DNA of 64,000 nt from Eublepharis macularius (taxonomy: Eukaryota > Chordata > Lepidosauria > Squamata > Eublepharidae), in assembly GCF_028583425.1 (NCBI RefSeq), contig NC_072796.1, forward strand, positions 143,725,464 to 143,789,463. The letters run 5' to 3'. The position numbers and the translations under genes are program-made. Of this stretch, positions 21,901 to 33,900 are shown in pieces; position 1 is the first letter of the stretch, and every line of letters starts with the position of its first letter. The notes under the pieces were generated by a model, which saw only the letters and a list, made by a program, of their open reading frames with translations, did no database searches and was not told where the DNA came from.

Positions 21901-24900
21901 CTGGGCATGTAAGAAGGGGCCACGAGGACTAAGCACTGATGCAACCCTTCCTGCCCTCCCTCTCATGATCTGCCCAGGTTCACAGAATCAGCATTGCTGT
22001 CAGGTGGCCATCTAGCCTCTGCTTAAAAACCTCCAAAAGAAGGAGAGCCCACCACCTCCCGAGGAAGCCTTTAACACTGAGGGACCCACTCTCACTGTCA
22101 GGAAGTTCTTCCTCATGTTTAGCTGAAAGCTCTTTAGATATGGGCCGTTTTCACACTGCCAAATATAGCACAAATTTTGCAGAATGAATCGCTTACCTGC
22201 GATCCACCTTGTTGCGCCTCGTTGTGCTCCCAGCAGTTCACACTTGCTTCAGAAATCGCGCGACATTGACGATACGTGTTCACGTCACAGTTGACGTCAG
22301 GGCTGCACCGCCTGCTTTCTCCACCTTTTTTTTTTTTAAGTAACCAAGATTTGCACTCTCGTCCTTCCGCAGCGCTTCCTCGAGACCTCCGCCTGCTCCC
22401 TCCCCGCCCCTGATGGCTGCAGCGGGCAGGCTAGCCGAAGGCTCTCCCCCCCCCCCCTGCGACCTTCCCCTTCCCCTGCCAGCGCAGCCCGCTTGGCCCC
22501 GGCTCCATGCTGTCCTGTTCGGAGCTCTCCGGGCAGCCGCCCGCCAGCCCCACAATCCTGGCTCCCTCGAATATCGCGATAGTGCAAGTCACTCCCTTAA
22601 AAAAAAACTGGTCTGCTTTATTCATTCAGAGAAACATCACAATCGCGCAATTGGTATTTTTTTCTTTCTTTTTTTTTTAAAGAGGGTGTCACTGGGAGCC
22701 GGCAAGGGCTAGGGGGACCCCTGGACTTGCACAGGAAAATCTCCCCCAAGGGTTCTGGACAAGAAAACGGGGGAGGGGCTACGTGGGAAGTCTCTGATGA
22801 AGCATTTCCAGTAGTTTTTAATTGTCTCCCGTCGTTCCCTTGAACAGCTAAAAAAGCACGAAGCGGAATAAAGGGAACTCCACGATTGCGGGATGATACA
22901 GGGATTCACGGGTTTTAGCAGAAGAATAGCGAACGCATGCACGAGTTTTACGCTACAATAAGGCAGTGTGAAAACTGACTTAATTTCAAGCTGTTGGTTC
23001 TGGTCCGACCTTCTGGGGCAGCGGAAAACAACTATGCACCATCCTCTATATGACAGTCCTTGAAGATGGTTATCGTATCACCTCTCAGTCGTCTCCTCTC
23101 CAGGCTAAAGATACTGAGCTCCTTCAACCTTTCCTCCTAGGACTTGGTCACCAGACCTCTCACCACCTTCATTGCCCTCCTCTGGACACATTCCAGCTTG
23201 TCTATATCCTTCTGAAATTGTGGTGCCCCAAACTGAACGCAATACTCTAGGTGGGGTCTAACCAGAGCAGAGCAGAGCGACACCATCACTTCTCGTGATC
23301 TGGACACTCTGCTTCTGTTGGTACAGCCCAAAATTGCATCTTTCTTTTTAGCTTCCACATCACACTGCTGTCTTATGTTCAGTGTATGGTCTGCTAAGAC
23401 CCCTAGAGCCTTTTCGCACATACTACTGCCAAGACAAATCTTCCCTATCCTATAATTATGCATTTGATTATTCCTTCCTAAATGCAGAACTTTGCATTAT
23501 CATCTCTATTGAAATTAATTTTATTTGTTTTAGCCCAGTTTTCCAGCCTGTCAAGATCATCCTGTATCCTTACTCTGTCTTCGACCGTATTTGCTACCCC
23601 TCTCAATTTAGCATCATCTGCAAATTTAATAAACATTCCCTCTATTCCTTCAGCCAAATAATTTATAAAAATACTGAACAGAACAGGTCCCAGGACTGAT
23701 CCCTGAGGAACTCCACTTGTCACTCTTCTCCAAGAGGACGAGGAACCATTAACTAGTACTCTTTGGGTCAATCTGTCAGGTACAGATCCACCTAGTAATA
23801 GGATCCAAACCACATTTTACCAGCTTGTCCACAAGGATATTATGTGGAACCATAGCAAAAGCCTTACTGAAATCGAGATAAACTATGTCTACAGCATTCC
23901 CTGATCCAGCAAGGTAGTAACTTTATCAAAAAAAGAGGTAAGGTTAGTCTGACATGACTTGTTCTTGAGAAACCCATGCTGGCTCTTAGTAATCACAGCC
24001 ATCCTTTCTAAATGCTGAAGGACTGACTGTTTGATGACTTGTTCTAAGACTTTTCCAGGTATAGGTGGTCAAGCTGACGGGTCGGTAGTTACCCGGATCC
24101 TCCTTTTCCCCCTTCTTGAAGATGGGGAGAACATTTGCCCGCCTCCGATCTTCTGGCCCCTCGCCTGATCTCCAAGAATTCTCAAAAATAACAGACAGAG
24201 GCTCAGAAATTACATCTGCAAGTTCTTTTCGTACCCTTGGGTGCAATTCATCTGGCCCTGAGGACTTCGTTTCATTTAAAGAAACTAGGTGTTTACGTAC
24301 TCCCTCTATGCTGATCCCAAGCTGTAATTCCTTTCCCCCATCATGTGTTCTGTTATCGCCATGTTGAGCACCATCCTCGCAGGAGAAGACTGAGGAAAAG
24401 GTGGAATTGGGCAGTTCTGCCCTCTCTTCATCACCTGTTACAATTTCACTTCCCTGTCCCTGCAGTGGGCCTACCATGTCCTTGCTCTTTTTCTTACTTT
24501 GAACATAAGCAAAGAACCCCTTTTTGTTGTTTTTAACATCTCTTGCTAGCCTACGCTCATACTGAGATTTAGCTTTTCTAACACTCTCTCTGCAAGCATT
24601 GGTTATTTATTTATATTCATCCTTGGTTATAAGGCCCTCTTTCCATTTCCTAAATGAGTCTTTTTTATTTCTCAGTTCATTAGAAAGCTGTTTATGGAGC
24701 CACCGTGGCTTCTTTAGGCTCCTCCCATTTTTCCTTCTTGTAGGAATCATTTGTGATCGTGCCTTCAATATTTCGCCTTTAAGAAACTCCCACCCCTCTT
24801 GAACTCCCTTCTCCTTAAGTATTTCTGACCTCGGGATTCTACCCAGCAGAGCTTTCAGTTTGTTAAAGTTTGCTTTCCTGAAGTCCATCCTACCTGCCTG

Positions 24901-27900
24901 ACTACGTACTACGCCATGTTGGGGAACGTTGCTCAAAAGAGCCACGGGTGCCTGCAGAGCCCCTGAATATCTCTGCACTCTACTGTCTATTTATTTCTTT
25001 AGAGCACTCAAATGTCCTCTCTCCAGAAACCTGCTTTATTGCGCTGTCTTTTAAAACTCTGTAATCCACTCTGAATCTTTTCAAGAAAGCTGGACAAGAA
25101 ATGAAGCAAATTAATTAATTAAATATATAAATGTGCGCCTAGCAGGGATCCACCCTGTGTGTCGTATGTTGTTCGAAAAGTGCTCCAAGTCTCTTTTTTG
25201 TTTCCCAGCCAGCCGAGTTCTGGTCCTCTTTGGTGCAGAGACAGGCCTGAGAATGTGCCGCATGTCTGAACGGCTTCCCTTGGCAGGGGAGTGAATTACT
25301 TTGCCTAATGAATGCTAGTCCCAGCAAGGGGTGTGTGTGGGGGGGGGGTGCATGCAGGGGCCTAGGTGTTTCGATTGTGCCCCTCTTCCACTCCTCCATC
25401 TTTAATCCTGACTTGGGGGGGGGGGCTGTTTGCTGCCTGGAGCAGGAGTCAGGGGGGGGGGGGGATCCTTTTCTTGAGGGTAAGCACAAACGTGGTTTGG
25501 AGGCGCTTTGCAAATGACTAGACGTGAGAAACCTCAGCTGGCCTTTTCCTGTCCCGCCCCCCACCCCCACCCCATCGGCTTTTGGAGCCTTCCCAGGGAC
25601 CCCTCTGCTGCAGGGTCTGTCTAGGAAGGGGCGTTGCCACCCCTGCTCTGCCCGGCAGCCTCCGGGCATGGGGTGGAGCAAGCCCAGCCCCGCTGAGCCT
25701 TGTCTGTCTCTGGCAGGTGGCCGAACCATGAGCAGCAGGTGGGGGCCCTGGCCCGGGAACTGGGCTTCCAGCAGGTGTCGCTCTCCTCCGAGGTGATGCC
25801 GATGGTGCGGGCCGTGCCTCGTGGCTACACAGCATGTGCCGACGCCTACCTTACCCCTTGCATCAGCCGCTACCTTGAAGGGTTTCGGGCTGGCTTTGCT
25901 TCCCGGCTCCAGGTGAGGAGGAGGGGGTGGATTTGGGTTTTCCCCGGAGTGGGCAGCTTGGAACAGACATCTTTGTTCCCTTTGGCTCTCTGGCCACGGA
26001 GAGCCTCAAATCCCTCCTTTGCCAGGTGCTCTTTACGTGGCCTCTGAATGCATGGCCTGCTTTGCAGGACTGTTGTGCAGAAGAACAAAAACGCCCAGCT
26101 AAAGCAGACGAAAGTCCCCTATGGGTCGCTGGTGGCCCTAGCAGCCCCACTGCAGCCCTTCCCAGGAAGTGGGTCTGTCTCTGGTGACCATCCAAGCTGC
26201 TTGGACCCTTGCAAGATTGCTGATAAGATTCCAGCCTCCAGGCAGATTATTTGCTTATGGACTTGCTTCATTTATACCCGCCTTTCTCCTCAGTGGGGGG
26301 CAGGGGGAACCGAAGTGGCTCATATCATTCTTCTATCCTCCCATTTTGTTTTCACAACAACCCTGTGAGGTGGGTTAGGCTGAAAGTGTGACCGGCCGGA
26401 GGCCGCTCCACAGGCTTCCATGGCGGAGTGGGGACTTGAACCGGGGTCTTACAGATGCTAGCCCAGCGTTCTGACCACTGGCCCACACTGGCTGTCGTGC
26501 CCTTGCGGGATACCAAGGGCTCTTGCTCTGCTCCAAGGGGCTGTTTCAGAGCTCCTCCTTCCAGCCTCAGGAGCCGCTTTCCAGGCAGCCGTTGGCCCAG
26601 GAGGCACATTTTCTTCACAGCTGCCGCTGCTCGAGTTCGGCTGCCGAGGGCAGCCCCGTCTAAGGCACGTGGTAGTAATCTAATCTAGCTGTAACCAGGG
26701 CCTGCTCTACACGGTCCATCTAGAACGGGGGGCACCTTATATCCTGGGTTAGACTTCCCGCTCACCAGTAGCACTGTCGTCTCGCTTTTAAGTTCCACTT
26801 GCATCCGCCCCCCCCCCCCCACACAAAACTGCCCCCCCCCCGGCACCAGTCCAGAGATTCTGCAGCCTCCCCAGGATCAACTGGAAGAGCGAGCGAGAGC
26901 GGAGGGTCGTCCGTCCGTCCGTCCATCAGTGACAACCCAGCCCAGTCTCTGGATGACCTCACCCAGTAGCTTCTTACAGAAGGCACGGGGGTGGGGTGGG
27001 ACCTTGTGGGACCCCAAAGGCCGTGGGTCTGTCTGAGCAACGCCCCCCAGCACCCCCTTCTGGAATCTGCTCTTCAGGGAGCCTTGGAGCCACGGCTGGA
27101 CGGCGGCTCCCAATCCCAGCCCGGGAAGGTGGTCTGGAAGGAAACCACAACTGACGGTATCGGAAGCCCTCCCGGAGCAGGTCTTGCTTGAAGGCGCTCC
27201 AGGGGACTGGGAAGACCCCGGGTTTTAAAAAAAACGCTTCGTCTCAATGGGATCCTGTCTCCCCCCCCCCCCCCCCGCACGAAGCTCAGGGCAGCATTCG
27301 GTCCCCTCCTCGTGTCCTCAACACAGTCCTGGGACGAAGGGTCCTTTGAGGGGTGGTGACCGGCCTCTACAAGACTAGCTAGCTCGGCCACACCGAACAG
27401 GTGAACCCACTTGTTAGTATCATTTCCTGGACAAAATGTTTATCCCCTGCCCTTGAGAAAGAATCCCAGGGAGGCTGTTTGCAGAATCCTTCTGTTGCCC
27501 GCCCCCCCCCCCCCGTCCTCCTCTCCTCTCCCTGTTCTGCTTCTGCAAATGGGGGGTGGGGTGGGGGGAGCCGGCGTGCCAGCGGCAGGGGGCCCTGAAT
27601 TCTGTGCTCGCCCCTAAACCTGTTCTCCTTTCCCCACTTGGTATGGCTGCACCTGTGCTAAAGTGAGGCCAAGACCTGGGCTGAATCCACATTACCTCGG
27701 CGCGTCCCGGTGTTGCACTAAATGTTCGCTAAAGTGTAGCATCTTTCTAGCATGATTCAGAAATCATGCTTCAAAGATGCTATACTTCCGGGTGTGTAGC
27801 AAACATTTAGTGCAACACCAGGCCACGCCGAGGTAATGTGGATTCAGCCCTGTAATGAACTCTAAAGAAGAATAGCAATTAAAAAGAGTCCACCCATTCT

Positions 27901-30900
27901 GCATATTCATTAATAGGCTAATTATTGGGAATTGCTTCGTGGAACAAACAATTGCTCAGAGCAGTGCTAGGCGTTTAAGAGACCTGCGTGCTGCCCTTTC
28001 CCCCACGGGGCCGGGGCTCCCCCTGCTTGTGAGGCAGATCGGCCGGGCCTCCCCCTCTGCCACCACCTCCCAGAGAGCTTTCTTGAGAGCCCTGCGGGCG
28101 CACCTTGTGCAGGACTCCAGCCAGGCATGTGATGTGAGTGTTGCCAGGGGAAAGGAGCGAGAACCTTCGGCTGGGCAGTTGGCCCCGGCCTGACCTTGTC
28201 CCTGCGCCTCCCCTCCCACAGGGCGTGCCTGTCTTGTTCATGCGCTCCGACGGTGGCCTCACCCCCATGGACGCCTTCAGTGGGTCTCGCGCCATCCTCT
28301 CGGGGCCAGCAGGCGGAGTTGTGGGCTACGCGGTCGCTACCTACCGCAGGGAGGACGGGCAGCCCGTCATCGGCTTTGACATGGGAGGTGAGAGAGTGGC
28401 CTGGAAGAGGCTTTCTTGCCTGGCAGGGTAAAAAGGGAGCAGAGCAGGGCTGGTATGTTCCCATGCCAGGTGGGGGAGCTGGGGGCTGCAGGGGACCAGG
28501 CCTGTGGCTTCCACACCCTGCAGCGCGAGTCACCGGTCGTCTCCTGCAGGCACGTCCACGGACGTGAGCCGCTACGCGGGGGAGTATGAACATGTCTTTG
28601 AGGCCACCACGGCCGGCATCAGCATCCAGGCCCCACAGCTCGACATCAACACCGTGGCAGCAGGAGGCGGCTCGCAGCTCTTCTTCAGGTGAGCTGGGCG
28701 TCCCCATTTCGCTGTGACGTGGATTCGCCTGTCGCTTTCTGTCCCGTCTTGCTGGGATGTGCTCTGCACCACGCCTGCCCCCTGGCTTTTCTAGCTAGCT
28801 AGCCTGCACAAGGCTTCTGACCCTGCCTGAGTTCTTGGCAAGGGGGCTGTGCCCGAAGCACCTGGCTTTGGGCCCCCAGAGACTTCTGGGCACAGAGATG
28901 ACACGTGGCACAGGCCTGTCCCAGCTTCCCAAGAGCCATTCAGGGCACCTTTCCCTCCTGGGCGCTGTAGAAATAACGATCCATAATAAAGCCCCCCGGT
29001 GCTCTGTAAAGGCAGCTGCCGTTGGGTCCTTTCCACTGAGCCCTGGTTGCGGGGCGTGTCCTGTGCTCGGCCCCTCCTGTTCCTCTTGCCCTGGCAGTCA
29101 GCTGCCTCCCTCTTTTCCCCATGCAGGTCGGGACTCTTTGTCGTTGGCCCGGAGTCTGCAGGGGCCCATCCTGGCCCCACGTGCTACCGGAAGGGTGAGG
29201 CACCCAAATTACGGGGGGTGGCGGGGGGTGGCGGGGGGTGCTGAGTGCCTAACCTCTGCTGTGTGGTTTTTCAGGAGGGCCTCTGACTGTGACAGATGCC
29301 AACCTGTGCCTGGGCCGTCTTCTGCCCGAATATTTTCCTTGTATCTTTGGGCCACATGAAGACCAACCGCTCTCACGGGACGCCACCCTGCATGCCTTTC
29401 AGGAGCTCGCTGCCAACATCAACGCCTTCTTGGGGCCCTGCTCAGCCCTCAGTGTAGAGGAGGTGGCCATGGGCTTCATCCGAGTGGCCAACGAAGCCAT
29501 GTGCAGGCCTATCCGGGCCTTGACGCAGGTAGGGGGTTCCACTGGCCCCCTTGGTTGGTCTCTCTCCATTGTCCCCAGCAGGCCGGAGCACCAAAAGAGG
29601 TGGCCCCGGCTTGGCCGCCAAAGGCTGTGGCCCAGTGTTAAAGCGCATGCCCGGTATGTTGGGGGCACCAGGTTCAGTCCTTGGCATCTCCAGCAAGATT
29701 CTTAGGGAACAGGTGGTGGGAAAGGTCTTTCTCTGCCCGTCGGAGTGGGTCGTATGGAGCTTGATGGGCCGGTGAGCTGTCTTGGCTCTGCAAGTGCCCC
29801 CTTCCCAAACTGGGTGATTTTTCGGTGGTCCCTGGTGTCTGCAGTGGTCTGAATGCAGCTGCCACATGGTGGGGCAGGGGGAGAAGCAAGAGAGGGGCTG
29901 CTGAGGACCCCCTTTGGCCTGCTCTTCCGCCAAGTGCAGGGAAATTCCTGCAACGTCTTCTGGTGATTTGAAAGCCCGAGGGGGAGGGAATATTCCAGAA
30001 GGAGTTGACAGAGGCAGGAGAGGTGGCAGCCCGGAGAGGGGCCTTCTCGGTCGTGGCCCCGAAACCTTGGAACTCCCCTGGGGGACCTCCTGCCTCCCTC
30101 TGTCCTGCCTTCTGCCAGCGGGTCATTTTGTTTGACCTTCCCCCAACAAGGGGAAGGCTGGAGCTGCCCAGGAGGCCCCGTGAGAGTGGAAGGGGGGACC
30201 AGGGCCGAGGTGGACAACGGGCAGAGCGGGCCTTGCCTTTGCCTTCTGGGCCCTGGTTCTGGCACCCGGCATGGGCGTCCGGTCCAGGCCGTGCCGTGGC
30301 GGTTGTGGTGAGTGTAGCGGTGATGGCATCCTAAGCCAGGCGTTGAGCTAGCCCGGGCCCGGCGGGCGCATGGGGTGCCGAGGGTGGGAGGAGCTGCCCT
30401 GCCTGGGTTTTGCCCTGACGGTTTCCCTCCCTTTGCCTCGGCAGGCACGGGGCCACGATACGTCGCATCACGTGCTCGCCTGCTTTGGCGGCGCTGGGGG
30501 GCAGCACGCCTGTGCCATTGCTCGGACCTTGGGCATGAGCAAAGTCTTCATCCACAAGTATGTCTGGGGGAGCGGGGCTGAAGCTGGAACCCTGGGCCAC
30601 AGGCAGGAGCTGGAGCCGTGCTCTGCCCCCTCTCCCTGGCTCAAATGTGTTCCTGGCAAAGGGTAACGCTTCCTGTGCTTAGAACAAACTGAATGTCCCG
30701 CTGCCCGAGAACTGATCAGAGATGTCAACTGCGGTGCGTTGTTGTTGGGCGACGAGTTGCCATTATGGAATCCCTGAGCCTCGGGGAGCGTGCAAAGTGC
30801 TTTCCAGCCGAAGCTCTTGCCCTCCCAGCCTGGCTTTCTCTGACCCATTTGGAAGGTCCCAAACCGTTGCAAACCAGAGTCATCAATCGTCCAGGTTATC

Positions 30901-33900
30901 CTGATAGGCAAGCAGCGGTTTTATTCTGAACCTCTTAGGGGACAATGGTGAGCATAGTGGGCATTTTCCCTGCAAAACCCAAGCCAGAGTCCTCCACCCA
31001 CTGGGGGTGTCCAGGGCTGGGGAGAAGGGGGCGGGATCTTGCATGTCAGTTTAATTCTTTTTCCAGGAAGCCTGAGGATAAGGCGGGGCTGGGAGGCGCT
31101 TCACTGGGCCGGGTGCTAGAACCACTACAGCCCTTTTCCTCCCAAGGTGCCCCAGAGGGAAGATTGAGTCCCAGGCCCAGAAGGCACGGCACACCCCTCC
31201 TCTTCTTTGGCGCAGGTACAGCGGGATCCTATCGGCCTATGGACTGGCTCTGGCCGACGTGGTGCACGAAGCCCAGGAGCCCTGCGCCCTGCCCTACGCC
31301 CCCGAGGCCTACGCCCAGCTGGATGAACGCATCGCAGCCCTGGCAGAGGAGTGTGTCCGAGCTCTGGAGGCCCAGGGCTTCACCCGGTAGGGGGAGCTCC
31401 TGTGGGGTGACCAGGGGCCCCCACAGCCTGAGGTGCCCAGGGGCCCCGGCACTGCCTGTGTGGGCGGCAGGCCCCTTGGCTGCCTTTGCGATTAGGCCAA
31501 GGGCCTGGCCGGAAGACCCTACCCTCTCCCGCTCTCCCAACAGGTCCCAGATCAGCACGGAGGCCTTCCTTCACCTGCGCTACGAGCGAACGGACTGTGC
31601 ACTCATGTGCTCGGCTAAGGGCTACCCGGCCACTCCCACCTCCTGCCGCTCCGGCAACTTTGGCGCTTCCTTCGCTGCCAGGTGCGTGCCGCCCCTCCCT
31701 CCTGCAGCCTGCCACTGGGGCTTGGGAGTGCCCCTCCTCCCAGCTTATTGACATAACTGTCTCCTGCTGCTGGCCTCATCAGATACTGGCAGGAGTTTGG
31801 CTTCACCATCCCCAGCCGAGCCATCCTGGTGGATGACGTCAGGGTGAGGGGCACGGCTACAACTGGGCCGGGCCCAGAAGAACCGGTCCCTGCCAGTGAA
31901 GCAGCTGCACGCGTGGAGAAGGTGAGCCCCCCACCCACCCCGGCCCTTGTTGGAAAGGGTGCCCCTGCCCCAATCTGGCCCCAAGGGATCCACAGCAGCG
32001 TGTCGTGGCCCCTCCCTCTTGATTGGGGGGTGGGTGGGGTGCAATCAGCCATCTGAGAAATGGCGAGCAGGGGAGGCCGTGAAGCGGCAGGTGGTTTCTG
32101 CGGGGGGAGGGGCTGGCTTGGCTTCTCCGTTGCCGGTGCAGCTGCTGGTAAAGCGCGGCAGCGGCTGTGGGGCTTCCGCTCAGCAGGCGTCTCTGCCCCG
32201 GGGCCCCAGCACCTCCCCTCCCCGCTCTCCTGGGCTGGTGGAGCTGTTCATTTTTTAAAATTTTATTTGAAAGTAAAGAAAAACAATAAACAACAAAGAC
32301 AATAAACAATGGATAAAATAATATAAGCAGGATACATAACAATACATAAAACAATAAAAGCAGAATATATAGCTGCCTATTATACGACAACAAAACTCTT
32401 TCTCCTCTCCGTCCCCTTACACACTCTTCGACATTTAGAATCAAGGTTTGAAAATGTTAATTTTACAGTTGGTCTACTTTAATAATAGCTATTCTTAGTT
32501 TTTCTTAATTTTCAGCTACGTAGTCAAAAAAGTCGTTATTTTTCTGAAATTCTAAGATTGTTCTGTTATGTATACAGGAAGTTAAATTGGCCGTAGGTGC
32601 CTCTTCATGCAATTTGTTCATGCACACAGCCACGTCTGGGCAAGCTTCTGTCTTGCATTTTGCTGCGTATACTACTCCCGCTGCCGTCACCACGTATTGA
32701 AAAAGTTCACTGTGTGTTTTTATAATTACTGGGTAAAATATTTAATAACATATTTCGAGGATTCAGCTCAAAGCATTTTTAGTTTTTGATTACATCGGAA
32801 CTTGAATGTTGTCATATCAATAGGTTGTTGTAATTATGCATAACAGCTTTCCCCCTTGTATCTCCACAACAGCAGATTTACTTTTCAATAATAGTACTAA
32901 TAACATTCGATTTATATACTGCCCTTCAGGACAACTTAACACTCACTCAGAGCAAATGTGTTATTATTATCCCCACAATAACAAACACCCTGTGAGGTGG
33001 GTGGGGCTGAGAGAGCTCTGAGAGAGCTGTGATTGAGCCATGGTCACCCAGCTGGCTTCAAGCGGAGGAGTGGGGAATCAAACCCGGCTCTCCAGATTAG
33101 AGTCCCACGCTCTTAACCACTACACCAAACAGATATGGGAACTGGGAATTCAGAGAACCCAATAAACATTTTGATGTACTGTTGCTGATTTTTAAAAAAA
33201 ACACAAGCCCGCTGGCGGCAGCGGGAGCAGATGGGAGCAGGGTCAGAGAAAACAGCTGCTCTGTAGCAGGAAAATGCCAACTTTCCTTCCCACGTGGCAG
33301 CCATCCAGTCTTTACCGTGACCTTTGCTGTGCGTAGCCACTGGTGGCCCTATCCTCCACGAACCCCTCTAGCACCCTTTTAAAGCAGTCCCTGCCCGTGG
33401 CCATCACGGCATCCGCTGGCAGCGAATTCCGCAGATTAATTACTCATTGAGTAAAGAGGTGTTTCCTTTTGTCTGCCTCTGCTTCCCAGGTGGCTCGCTG
33501 TTATTTTGAAGGTGGCTACCAGGACACCAACATCTACCTGCTGGCGCAGCTCTCCTGGGGCCACCGCATCCCGGGCCCCAGTATCCTTATCGATCAGAAC
33601 AGGTGAGGAGGGGCTCCCTGGCTGTGGCTCCTCCTCTCCTGGGCCACGCCCTGAGCTCTGCCGCTGTGCTGCAGGCAGATGGTTGCCTTTCCAAGGAGGA
33701 GCTACAGGGGGGAGGTGGGGAGTGGGACAGCGATGGCTCCAGAGAGAGAGTAGGCCTGCTCCTCCTGTGCCCCCAGCACCATCCTGGTTGAGCCGGGCTG
33801 CACTGCGGTCGTGACCCGCCTTGGTGACATCTGCATCACAGTGGGATCTGGGGTGGTACGTCCCGTTGGCCCCGAGGCTGACCCCATCCAGCTGTCCATC

